Of a stretch of 64,000 nt of DNA, positions 50,507 to 58,031 are shown piece after piece (the stretch's first letter is position 1; each line of letters starts with the position of its first letter). The stretch is from Streptomyces humi. GTDB lineage: Bacteria; Actinomycetota; Actinomycetes; Streptomycetales; Streptomycetaceae. The notes under the pieces are model-generated. The model saw only the letters and a program-made list of their open reading frames with translations, made no database searches and was not told the DNA's origin. Position numbers and translations under genes: made by a program. The stretch lies in assembly GCF_001005085.2 (NCBI RefSeq), contig NZ_LBMU02000012.1, positions 1 to 64,000 of the forward strand, in the 5' to 3' direction.

Positions 50507-51285
50507 TTTGCCGCCTCCGTGGTGCGACGCTCCGCACGACGGGTCACGGCGTTGTCCGTGGCACCCGTGATCGCGGCGATGATCTCTTCGTGGCTGGTGC
50601 TCTTCACGGGGAAGGAGCCGTTGTTCTTGCCGAGGCGCAGCACGGCGACGGTGTCCGCGACCGCCTTCACGTCGGCCATGTTGTGGCTGATGAGGATGAC
50701 GCCGAGGTTGCGCTCGCGCAGCCGCTCGACGAGGTCGAGGACCTGCGCGGTCTGCTCGACGCCGAGGGCGGCGGTGGGCTCGTCCAGGATGACGACCTTG
50801 GGGTCACCGATCAGGGAACGGGCGATCGCCACGACCTGGCGCTGACCGCCGGAGAGGCTGGCGATCGGGATGCGCACGCTCGGAATGCGGATGGAGAGCG
50901 TGCTCAGCAGGTCGCGGGCCTGCTTCTCCATCGTCACCTCGTCGATGACGCCGCGGTGCAGCAGCTCACGGCCGAGGAAGAGGTTGCCGACCACGTCGAG
51001 GTTGTCGCAGAGGGCGAGGTCCTGGTAGACCGTCGCGACGCCGAGACCCTGGGCGTCGTGCGGCTTGTTGATGCTGACCGCGTTGCCCTCCCACTCGATG
51101 ACGCCCTCATCGATGGGATGCACACCCGCGATCGTCTTGACCAGGGTCGACTTACCTGCGCCGTTGTCGCCCACCAGGGCGACGACTTCTCCGGCGTGAA
51201 CCTCCAGTTCGACGTCGGTGAGCGCCTGCACCGCACCGAACCTCTTGGAGACTCCGCGCAACGCCAGCACGGGCGTAGCGGACAC
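50503..51285 (-). CDS. xylG: Sugar ABC transporter ATP-binding protein, single-domain XylG type
   Basis: A 260-residue ATPase with Walker A GDNGAGKSTL, ABC signature LSGGQRQVVAIARSL, Walker B VVILDEPTAALG and the switch His in ILISHNMAD. Most CUT2 ATPases (RbsA, XylG) contain two fused cassettes of about 500 residues; this one has a single cassette, so it probably works as a homodimer. GTG at 51285 (reading VSATPVLALRG) has AAGGAG nine bases upstream, while the ATG nine bases earlier would abut that site. It is separated from xylF by a strong hairpin. Confidence 0.92.
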   Translation of the reverse strand: MSATPVLALRGVSKRFGAVQALTDVELEVHAGEVVALVGDNGAGKSTLVKTIAGVHPIDEGVIEWEGNAVSINKPHDAQGLGVATVYQDLALCDNLDVVGNLFLGRELLHRGVIDEVTMEKQARDLLSTLSIRIPSVRIPIASLSGGQRQVVAIARSLIGDPKVVILDEPTAALGVEQTAQVLDLVERLRERNLGVILISHNMADVKAVADTVAVLRLGKNNGSFPVKSTSHEEIIAAITGATDNAVTRRAERRTTEAAK

Positions 51286-51438
51286 GTGAACCATCTCCTT
51301 CGCCGCCTGACCGGCGGGGATGCCGCGCTTGCTGATCAGGCGCGGAGGGACGTGCGGCAGCCCGGGGTTTTCCGGGGCGGACGCACGCGGTTTACAAGAT
51401 GAACATGCGCGAATCCGTCGCGCTTGGCAACGGGTCCG

Positions 51439-51488
51439 TCCGACGCCCGCTCCGGCAGCGGGGTATGAAGGCCGGAGCGGGCGTCGGA
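51439..51488 (-). promoter_or_regulatory. Perfect 18-bp stem-loop between xylF and xylG
   Basis: Bases 51439-51456 are exactly complementary to 51471-51488, with a 14-base loop. It lies 132 bases after the xylF stop and 153 bases before the xylG start, in a 335-base gap with no other gene. It is suited to act as an attenuator or to protect the xylF message, making more binding protein than ATPase and permease. Confidence 0.85.
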
Positions 51489-51620
51489 GGGGTTTCGCGA
51501 GACCGCCGGACGGACGGGGCACCTTGCGGAAGGGCCCCTCTGGTCGGGCGGCCGGGGCCCGGGTGTCGTACTGCGATCACCCGGGCGCTGGCGGCCGGAG
51601 CCGGACGGCTCCGGTGCTGA

Positions 51621-52727
51621 CTACTGGAGGCCGGCGGCCTTGCAGGCCTTGGCGAACTCGGCCGTGCAGATGTCGGCGACGGTGTACAGCTTGTCCTTGA
51701 TCACCGTGTCCTTGATGTTGGCCTTGGTGACCGACACCGGGGTCAGCAGCTGGGAGGGCACCTTGTCGCCGGAACCGCTGGTCTGCGTGGTGGTGGCGAG
51801 CGAGGAGATGCTCTTGCCCTCGAGCAGGTCCACGGCGATCGTGGCGGCGGCGTCGGCCTCCGGCTTGAACGCCTTGTAGACGGTGGAGGACTGGGTGCCG
51901 GCGACGATGCGCTGGATGCCCGCGAGCTCCGCGTCCTGACCGGTCAGCGGGATGCCGCTGATGCCGGCGCCCTTGAGGGTGGTGGCGATACCACCGGCCA
52001 TGCCGTCGTTGGCGGAGTAGACGCCCGCGATGTTCTTGGCGCCCAGCTGGGTGATGGCCGCCTTCACCTTCTGCGCGGCGACGGTGTCCTTCCACAGGCC
52101 GGACTGCTCGTAGGCGATGTCGACCTTGCCGTCCAGGGCCTCGTGGGCACCCTTCTTGAACTGGGCGGCGTTCGGGTCGGCGTCGTCACCGTTGATCATG
52201 ACGATCTTCGACTTGGTGGTCGCCTTGGAGCCGAGGGCGTCCAGCAGGGCCTGGCCCTGGAGCTGGCCGACCTTGACGTTGTCGAAGGAGACGTAGGCCG
52301 AGACCTTGCCCTGGGCGAGGCGGTCGTACGCGACGACCTTGATGCCCTTGGCCACCGCGGCGTCGATGGAGGACTTGATGGCCGCGGAGTCCTGGGCGGA
52401 GATCACGATGACCTTCACGCCCTTGGTGACCATGCTGCTGACCTGCTGGGCCTGCTTGGCGGCGTCACCCGCGGCGTTCGCGTACTCGACCTTGCAGTCG
52501 GCACACAGCGAGCTGACCTGCGCCTCGAAGTACGGCTTGTCGAACTTCTCGTAGCGCGCGGTCACGCTGTCGGGGAGCAGCAGGCCGATGGTCTTGCTAC
52601 CACCGGAGGAGCTGCTGCTGGACGAGTCGCTCTTCTTGTCGTCGCCGGCCTTGCCACAGGCGGCGAGCGACAGCGCCATGGAAACCGCGGCGGTGCCGAT
52701 GACGACTCTACGCATCGTTGCGTTCAT
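51621..52727 (-). CDS. xylF: Sugar-binding lipoprotein, XylF type
   Basis: A 368-residue periplasmic-binding-protein-like lipoprotein. The lipobox is LAAC (Cys24), followed by a Ser-rich spacer. The two-lobed fold shows IGLLLPDSVTARYEKFDKP, VIVISAQDSAAIKSSIDAAV, VVAYDRLAQG, IVMINGDDADPNAAQFKKGA and AGVYSANDGMAGGIA, as in XylF/RbsB. It captures xylose or a related pentose for the importer. ATG with GGAGG upstream. A palindrome in its promoter and the adjacent upstream ROK regulator suggest sugar-dependent control. Confidence 0.92.
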   Translation of the reverse strand: MNATMRRVVIGTAAVSMALSLAACGKAGDDKKSDSSSSSSSGGSKTIGLLLPDSVTARYEKFDKPYFEAQVSSLCADCKVEYANAAGDAAKQAQQVSSMVTKGVKVIVISAQDSAAIKSSIDAAVAKGIKVVAYDRLAQGKVSAYVSFDNVKVGQLQGQALLDALGSKATTKSKIVMINGDDADPNAAQFKKGAHEALDGKVDIAYEQSGLWKDTVAAQKVKAAITQLGAKNIAGVYSANDGMAGGIATTLKGAGISGIPLTGQDAELAGIQRIVAGTQSSTVYKAFKPEADAAATIAVDLLEGKSISSLATTTQTSGSGDKVPSQLLTPVSVTKANIKDTVIKDKLYTVADICTAEFAKACKAAGLQ

Positions 52728-52809
52728 TTGAGGGGTGCCTCCCTGACAGGGCCGCAACGCTGCGGCCGAGGTGGCTCGAAGTCAACTCGGCCGCAAGTTC
52801 GACGTCAAG

Positions 52810-52821
52810 AAGTAAATACTT
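52810..52821. promoter_or_regulatory. Inverted repeat in the xylF promoter
   Basis: AAGTA-AA-TACTT lies 83 bases before the xylF start, in an AT-rich patch next to TTGACG (minus strand), a possible -35 box. It is a candidate operator for the ROK regulator encoded immediately upstream. Confidence 0.5.
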
Positions 52822-52850
52822 AACGAGATGGCAACGGCGCCATTCGTTCT

Positions 52851-54050
52851 CTAAGTGAAGGCAGGTGCAACAGCCGGCAACGTGCCGTCCAAAAGGGTCG
52901 AATCGCCCATCTCGCTGAGCGCGAGAGCGAGCGCCCCGAGCACCTCCGCACGGCCGCCCAGCGCCCCCGGGAGCACCGAGAGCTGGCGTGCCGCGCTGGG
53001 GATCGCATAGCGGCCCACGGACTCCCTGATGGGCCCCAGGACCAGCTCTCCGGCCTCGGCGAGATCGCCGCCCAGGACCACCCGGCTCGGGTTCAGCAGG
53101 TTGCAGAGGTTGGCCACACCGCTGCCGATGTGACGGCCCACGTCGGCGACGACCCGGCGGCAGCCCGGGTCGCCGTCCCTGGCCAGCCGTACGACGCCTT
53201 CCATGGTCAGGTCGGTGCCGTGACTGGGCTGGAGCAGCGGCAGCACATAGCGGGCCGCCGCGAAGGTCTCCAGGCAGCCGCGGTTGCCGCAGCGGCAGAC
53301 CGGGCCGGCCTCGTCGAGTGTAATATGTCCGATTTCTCCGGCGGTACCGCCGGGTCCCCGGTAGATCTTCCCGTTGATCACCAGCCCGGCGCCGACACCG
53401 CTGGCGACCTTGATGTAAGCAAGATCACGTACGCCCTTGCCGCTGCCCCAGACCAGTTCGCCGAGGGCACCGAGGTTGGCGTCGTTGTCCACGTGCACGG
53501 GGACGCCGAGACGCAGTCTCAGCTCCTCGGCGGGTCTCGCGCCGATCCAGCCGGGCAGGATCGCGCTGGAGCCGAGGGTGCCGGACTCGACGTCGATCGG
53601 ACCGGGGACGCCGACGCCCACACCGGCGATCTTCGAACGGTCCACACCGGTCGCCGAGATCAGGCGGTTGACCAGTTCTTCGGCGCGGTCGAAGCCCTGG
53701 CTCGACGAGGCGTCCACGTCCAGCGGCTCGGACTCCTCGGCCAGCACCTGGTGCGCCAGGTTCCCGATCGCGACGCGCAGGTGGGTGTGGCCGAAGTCGA
53801 TCCCTATGACGATCCCGGCGTCACCGCTGAGACTCACGCTGCGGGCCCTGCGGCCGCCCGCCGACGTGGGCGTGACCTCGACGGTTCCGCCGTCCTTCAG
53901 CTCGCGCACGATGTTGGAGACCGTCGCGGCCGAGAGGCCGGTGGTGCGCGCGATCTCCGCCTGCGTGAGCGATCCGGCCAGGCGTACCGCCCGTACGACA
54001 CGTTCCAGGTTGGCTCGGTGCAGCGACGACTGCGACCCCGGAGTCTCCAT
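52851..54050 (-). CDS. rok7B7: ROK family transcriptional regulator Rok7B7
   Basis: A 399-residue regulator. A winged helix (about 8-75: LTQAEIARTTGLSAATVSNIV, then GRRARSVSLSG) precedes a sugar-kinase-like ROK domain. That domain has IVIGIDFGHTHLRVAIG, GVGVGVPGPIDVESG, a GGTAGEIGHITLDE histidine and the zinc motif CRCGNRGCLE. ROK repressors of this type (NagC, XylR) sense sugars. Rok7B7 (SCO6008) of S. coelicolor influences xylFGH, carbon catabolite repression and antibiotic production. ATG at 54050 fits that protein's start; an in-frame ATG 21 bases upstream has a poorer binding site. It lies directly upstream of xylF. Confidence 0.93.
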   Translation of the reverse strand: METPGSQSSLHRANLERVVRAVRLAGSLTQAEIARTTGLSAATVSNIVRELKDGGTVEVTPTSAGGRRARSVSLSGDAGIVIGIDFGHTHLRVAIGNLAHQVLAEESEPLDVDASSSQGFDRAEELVNRLISATGVDRSKIAGVGVGVPGPIDVESGTLGSSAILPGWIGARPAEELRLRLGVPVHVDNDANLGALGELVWGSGKGVRDLAYIKVASGVGAGLVINGKIYRGPGGTAGEIGHITLDEAGPVCRCGNRGCLETFAAARYVLPLLQPSHGTDLTMEGVVRLARDGDPGCRRVVADVGRHIGSGVANLCNLLNPSRVVLGGDLAEAGELVLGPIRESVGRYAIPSAARQLSVLPGALGGRAEVLGALALALSEMGDSTLLDGTLPAVAPAFT

Positions 54051-54172
54051 CGACCCATCCACTCCCGCCATCGGAGGCGGCCACGGCGCCGCCAAGGTGA
54101 CCCAGGCCACACCTCTGGAGCCGGGTCACTTACAAGTTATGAACTCCAAGCTCTGCTGAACGGGTTACCGGC

Positions 54173-54186
54173 GTCAAGTCCTTGAC
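54173..54186. promoter_or_regulatory. Inverted repeat upstream of rok7B7
   Basis: GTCAAG-TC-CTTGAC, 123 bases before the rok7B7 start. It contains TTGAC on both strands, so it may double as a -35 region. Possible operator of rok7B7. Confidence 0.4.
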
Positions 54187-54300
54187 AGAAATCGTTGGCG
54201 GTTCGGAGGTCGCCTGAGAGACATGCGATGGACATGTCTAGGCCACTGGACTGGGGGGGTGCCGAGGGGGGCCGTGACCGGGTGCGCGTGCATCGTGGCT

Positions 54301-54334
54301 GGTCGCGCAGTTCCTCGCGCCCCTTTGGAGGCGC
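54301..54334 (-). terminator. Terminator repeat after ngcG (copy D)
   Basis: GGTCGCGCAGTTCCTC is followed by GCGCCCC-TTTG-GAGGCGC (one mismatch), ending eleven bases beyond the ngcG stop on the minus strand. Same family as copies A-C. Confidence 0.7.
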
Positions 54335-54344
54335 AAACGCTTCG

Positions 54345-55244
54345 TTACTTCAAAGCTCCCGCCGTCAGTCCCGCCACCACCTGGCGCTGGAAGACGATGT
54401 ACGCCGCGAGCACCGGGAGCATCGCCATGACCAGGCCCGCGAAGAGGCCCGACCAGTCGCCCTTGTAGCCCTGGCTCACCGCCAGCTGGACCAGGCCCTG
54501 GGTGAGGACGTGCTTGTCGGGGTCCGTGTTCAGGACCGTCGGCAGCATGTACTGGTTCCACTGGCCGAGGAAGTTGAAGATCCCGACGCTGATCAGGCCG
54601 GGCTTCGCCATCGGCAGCATGATCTGGAAGAACGTGCGGGTGTGCGAGGCGCCGTCGACGAAGGCGGCCTCGGCCACCGAGGTCGGCAGGGTGCGGAAGA
54701 ACGCCGTGAGGAAGAACACCGTGAACGGCAGCGAGTACGCGATGTAGACCAGGATCAGGCCGTGGATCGTGTTCAGCAGGCCCATGTTGTTCACGACGTA
54801 GAACAGCGGGACCAGGGCGAGCATGATCGGGAAGCTCATGCCGCCGATGAACAGGTAGTAGATGAACCGGTTGCCCGGGAAGTCGAAGCGGGCCAGGACG
54901 TAGGCCGCCATCGAGCCGAGGACCAGGGTGCCGATGAGCGAGCCGCCCACCACGAGGATGGTGTTCAGGAAGTAGTCGCTCATGTTCGCCTGGGTCCAGG
55001 CCCGCGACCAGTTGTCGAAGTGCAGCTTGTCGGGCAGCGCCCAGGGCGAGCTGAAGATCGACCTGTCGTCCTTGAAGGAGGTCATCACCGCCCACAGCAG
55101 CGGGGTGACCACCATGACCGCCCAGATGATCAGGATGCCGTGGGAGAAGGCGTTGAGGACCCCGCCCTCGCGCTTCGCCCGGGGCGGCTCCGGCGCGGCG
55201 GGCTCGACCTTGGTGACGGTGACATCGGACTCGGTCGTCGTCAT
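54345..55244 (-). CDS. ngcG: ABC transporter permease NgcG
   Basis: A 299-residue MalG-type permease: six helices, the EAA loop SVAEAAFVDGASHTRTFFQIMLP, and the C-terminus FQRQVVAGLTAGALK. It is the last gene of a binding protein-permease-permease operon and starts four bases after ngcF. In Streptomyces the NgcEFG system imports N-acetylglucosamine and N,N'-diacetylchitobiose, powered by the separate MsiK ATPase. The assignment rests on order and on the position next to rok7B7 as in SCO6005-6008. Confidence 0.88.
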   Translation of the reverse strand: MTTTESDVTVTKVEPAAPEPPRAKREGGVLNAFSHGILIIWAVMVVTPLLWAVMTSFKDDRSIFSSPWALPDKLHFDNWSRAWTQANMSDYFLNTILVVGGSLIGTLVLGSMAAYVLARFDFPGNRFIYYLFIGGMSFPIMLALVPLFYVVNNMGLLNTIHGLILVYIAYSLPFTVFFLTAFFRTLPTSVAEAAFVDGASHTRTFFQIMLPMAKPGLISVGIFNFLGQWNQYMLPTVLNTDPDKHVLTQGLVQLAVSQGYKGDWSGLFAGLVMAMLPVLAAYIVFQRQVVAGLTAGALK

Positions 55245-55248
55245 GGCT

Positions 55249-56175
55249 TCAGTACTCCAGCCGCTCGCGACGGCCCAGCCGCATCACGACCGCCGCGAAG
55301 GCGAGCGTGACGACCAGCAGGGCGACGCCGATGGTGGTGGCGTAGGCGGCCTGACCGTCCCGGAACGCCTTCTGGTACACGTACAGGACCAGCACAGTCG
55401 TCGAGTAGTCGGGGCCGCCCGGACCGGTCGTCATGATCTGTACGACCGCGAACGACTCGGCGCCCAGGGCGAGGATTCCCATGTACACCCAGCCGGACTG
55501 CACGGTGTCCCACAGCAGCGGCAGGGTGAGGCGGAAGAACGTGGTGGCGCGGCCGGCGCCGTCCAGCAGGGCGGCCTCGTAGAGATCCGTGGGGATGGAC
55601 GCCATGCCCGCGGAGAAGAGGACCACGAAGAAACCGACCGTGGACCAGACCAGTACCGCCATCACGCACCACAGGGCGAGGCTCGGGTCGCCGAGCCAGA
55701 GCGGCTGGAGGCCGTCCAGACCGATCCCGCGCAGGAGTGAGTTGATCGCGCCGCTGTCCGGGTTGTACGCGAAGGCGAACAGCAGCGAGACGATCGCGAT
55801 CGAGAGCACCTGCGGGAAGAAATAGACGATCTTGTAGAAGGAGGAGCCGCGGACCCCGGAGACGACCGGGCCCCCGCGCCTTCTCCGGCCGCCGACATTG
55901 ATCATGAAGGCGAAGAACAGCGCGAGGCTGATCGTCACCAGCGGCAGCACGACCGCGAACATCAAGCTGTGCTGCAAGGACTTCCAGAAGATGTCGTCGT
56001 GGATCATCCTCCTGTAATTGTCCAGGCCGACCATCTTGAATTCGGGGCTGAGGCCCGTCCAGTCCGTGAACGAGTAGTAGATGGACTGGACGAAGGGCCA
56101 CACCACGAAGAGCGCGTACAGTCCCAGGGGCAATGCCAGAAACCCCACGATGAACCGGTACTTGCCGTGCTGCAT
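55249..56175 (-). CDS. ngcF: ABC transporter permease NgcF
   Basis: A 308-residue MalF-type permease. FIVGFLALPLGLYALFVVWPF is helix 1; YYSFTDWTGLSPEFKMVGLDN is the usual first loop; the EAA loop is TDLYEAALLDGAGRATTFFRLTLP. A basic insertion GGRRRRGGP sits between helices 3 and 4. It pairs with NgcG. ATG at 56175 is supported by the hydrophobic N-terminus beginning just after; it follows ngcE by 29 bases. Confidence 0.88.
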   Translation of the reverse strand: MQHGKYRFIVGFLALPLGLYALFVVWPFVQSIYYSFTDWTGLSPEFKMVGLDNYRRMIHDDIFWKSLQHSLMFAVVLPLVTISLALFFAFMINVGGRRRRGGPVVSGVRGSSFYKIVYFFPQVLSIAIVSLLFAFAYNPDSGAINSLLRGIGLDGLQPLWLGDPSLALWCVMAVLVWSTVGFFVVLFSAGMASIPTDLYEAALLDGAGRATTFFRLTLPLLWDTVQSGWVYMGILALGAESFAVVQIMTTGPGGPDYSTTVLVLYVYQKAFRDGQAAYATTIGVALLVVTLAFAAVVMRLGRRERLEY

Positions 56176-56204
56176 CGCCACTCCGGTGCCGTCAGGTCCG
56201 TCGG

Positions 56205-57680
56205 TTACTGGTGCTTGTAGTGCTTGATCGAGGTGTCCTTGGCCGCCTCGTCGGCGAAGCCCTGGATCTTCTTGATGGCCTCCGCCGGGGTCAGCCGGCC
56301 GGCCATCATCTCGCCGAGACCGGCGACACCGATCTTCTCCTTCTGGAGCTGTACGTACCAGTCCTGGAGCCGCGGGTTGACCACGTTCGAACCGGCCAGC
56401 TTCAGCGCGGCCACACCCGAGGTGAGGCCGGGGGTGAGGGTGATGCCGTCGGTGCCGCCGTTGTAGGCGGTCAGCGACTTCACCTTCGACGTGAAGTTCT
56501 TGGAGGAGGCCTCGCTGAGCATGATGCGCAGCTGCTCCATGCCGCCCTCGGCGTTCTTCGCCTTGGCCGGGACGATGAACGGCTCGCCGCCGGAGGCCCA
56601 GATGGTGCCGAACGGCATCTTGTCGCTCTTGTCGATGCCGGTGGGCGCGGAGACCGCGAGGTTGAAGTCGGCGGGGATGACGTTCGCCGACTCGTTCTCC
56701 ACCCAGGAGCCGTTCGGGATGAACAGCGCCTTGCCCTGCGCCCAGGCGGTCTGCGACTGGATGTGGTCGAGACCCGGGGTGCCCTTGAGGATGTAGCCCT
56801 TCTTGTAGAGCTCGTAGTACGCCTCGAAACACGCCTTGACGGCCGGGTGTTTCCAGGCGTTCGGCTCCAGGTTGTCGATCGCGTTCAGGACCTCCACGCC
56901 GCCGACCTTGCCGATCATCGGGTAGAGCGAGAAGGGGATGTAGTACGGGTACTTGCCCGCGTAGGTCCAGCCGGCCATCCCCTTCTTCTTGGCCTTCTCA
57001 CAGACGGCGATCATCTGGTCCCAGGTCTGCGGGTACTCCGCGTCCAGCGAGTCCAGGGCCTTCTGGGAGTACCAGACGCCGTAGACCGTGTAGGCGTAGT
57101 ACATGATCCAGACCGGGTCGCCGTCGAACTGGCCCATCTCGACGATGCCGGGGCGCAGCGTGTCGCGCACCTTCTTGTTCGGGTCGTCGTACGACGGCGC
57201 GTCGAGCAGCGGTGTGAGGTCGGCCAGCTGGTTCTTGCCGACCAGCACGCCCATGTCCATCTGCTCGGCGCCGGAGTTGTCGATGAGGTCCGGCGGGGTG
57301 CCCTGGTTGAAGCGGGGCTGGAGGGTGGACTGGATCTTCTGGGTGGCGGAGAACTTGACCTTGGCCTTCGGGAAGTCCTTCTGGTAGATCTTCACCGCGT
57401 CCTGGGCGTACTCCTTGCCGAAGCCGCCGTCGAAGAGGACGAATTCCAGCTGCGCGGTCTCGTTGACGCCGAGCGGGTTCTTCGCCGTCTTCTTGCCCGC
57501 ATTGTCCTTGGACTGGCCGCCACCGCCGCTGCTGGCGCAGGCGGAGAGGAATCCGACGGTGGGGACCGAAATCAGGCCGAGCGCGGCGGACCGCTTGATC
57601 AGATCGCGGCGGCCGACACCCTCGGAACCGGGGGTCGCCGCGGAATCGGAACCGTGGCTCGCTGCGGAAGTGGATCCCAT
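56205..57680 (-). CDS. ngcE: N-acetylglucosamine/chitobiose-binding lipoprotein NgcE
   Basis: A 491-residue solute-binding protein. The signal peptide carries a twin-arginine motif (GRRDLIKRS) and a lipobox (LSAC, Cys48), so it may be Tat-exported and lipid-anchored. The mature part shows ETAQLEFVLFDGGFGKEY, FNQGTPPDLIDNSGAEQMDMG and GKALFIPNGSWVENES, characteristic of the NgcE branch. ATG at 57680 has GAGG eight bases upstream; an in-frame TTG lies six bases earlier. A DasR-like box overlaps its probable promoter, as expected for a chitin-regulated importer. Confidence 0.92.
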   Translation of the reverse strand: MGSTSAASHGSDSAATPGSEGVGRRDLIKRSAALGLISVPTVGFLSACASSGGGGQSKDNAGKKTAKNPLGVNETAQLEFVLFDGGFGKEYAQDAVKIYQKDFPKAKVKFSATQKIQSTLQPRFNQGTPPDLIDNSGAEQMDMGVLVGKNQLADLTPLLDAPSYDDPNKKVRDTLRPGIVEMGQFDGDPVWIMYYAYTVYGVWYSQKALDSLDAEYPQTWDQMIAVCEKAKKKGMAGWTYAGKYPYYIPFSLYPMIGKVGGVEVLNAIDNLEPNAWKHPAVKACFEAYYELYKKGYILKGTPGLDHIQSQTAWAQGKALFIPNGSWVENESANVIPADFNLAVSAPTGIDKSDKMPFGTIWASGGEPFIVPAKAKNAEGGMEQLRIMLSEASSKNFTSKVKSLTAYNGGTDGITLTPGLTSGVAALKLAGSNVVNPRLQDWYVQLQKEKIGVAGLGEMMAGRLTPAEAIKKIQGFADEAAKDTSIKHYKHQ

Positions 57681-57784
57681 GCTCAAGTCCTCGCCTTCTC
57701 CAGGACTCAGGCGGTGAACCGGATCCTCCCGGCACCGCGGTCGGGTAGTGCTGGGTCATGCAGGAAGTCATGCGGGAAACGCCG

Positions 57785-57800
57785 ACAGGTATAGTCCACT
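57785..57800 (-). promoter_or_regulatory. DasR-responsive element (dre)-like site upstream of ngcE
   Basis: The minus strand reads AGTGGACTATACCTGT, which matches the DasR box AGTGGTCTAGACCACT at 12 of 16 positions. TATACC inside it lies 18 bases from TTGCCC, a plausible -10/-35 pair, so binding would block transcription. It is 105 bases before the ngcE start. Confidence 0.6.
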
Positions 57801-57840
57801 TCCCGCCAGCGGGGCAAGATCGAATGCAAGGTTCGCCGCT

Positions 57841-57861
57841 GGTCTTTTCCTAGTTGAGACC
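57841..57861. promoter_or_regulatory. Second inverted repeat in the ngcE/GH92 intergenic region
   Basis: GGTCT and AGACC are separated by 11 bases. The arms equal dre half-sites, but the spacing is wrong for a single DasR box. Possibly a degenerate second site. Confidence 0.3.
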
Positions 57862-57991
57862 TCTCGGAAATATGAGCGACCTGTGTACGCCTTGCCGGAA
57901 AAAGACGCGACATAGCCCCCTGAATGCCGCAGCCAACACCCTTGACATCACCGGCCACTTGACCACCTACTGGTTCCTGCGCCAGTCAGCT

Positions 57992-58003
57992 GACAACGTT
58001 GTC
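57992..58003. promoter_or_regulatory. Perfect 12-bp operator-like palindrome before the GH92 gene
   Basis: GACAACGTTGTC is fully self-complementary and centred on CG, the standard form of LacI-family operators. It is 28 bases before the GH92 start, overlapping the likely transcription start. It differs from the operator near 24506 and may bind a regulator encoded elsewhere. Confidence 0.65.
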
Positions 58004-58031
58004 TCACGTGGCAGGGAGGGTACCCGTTTTG

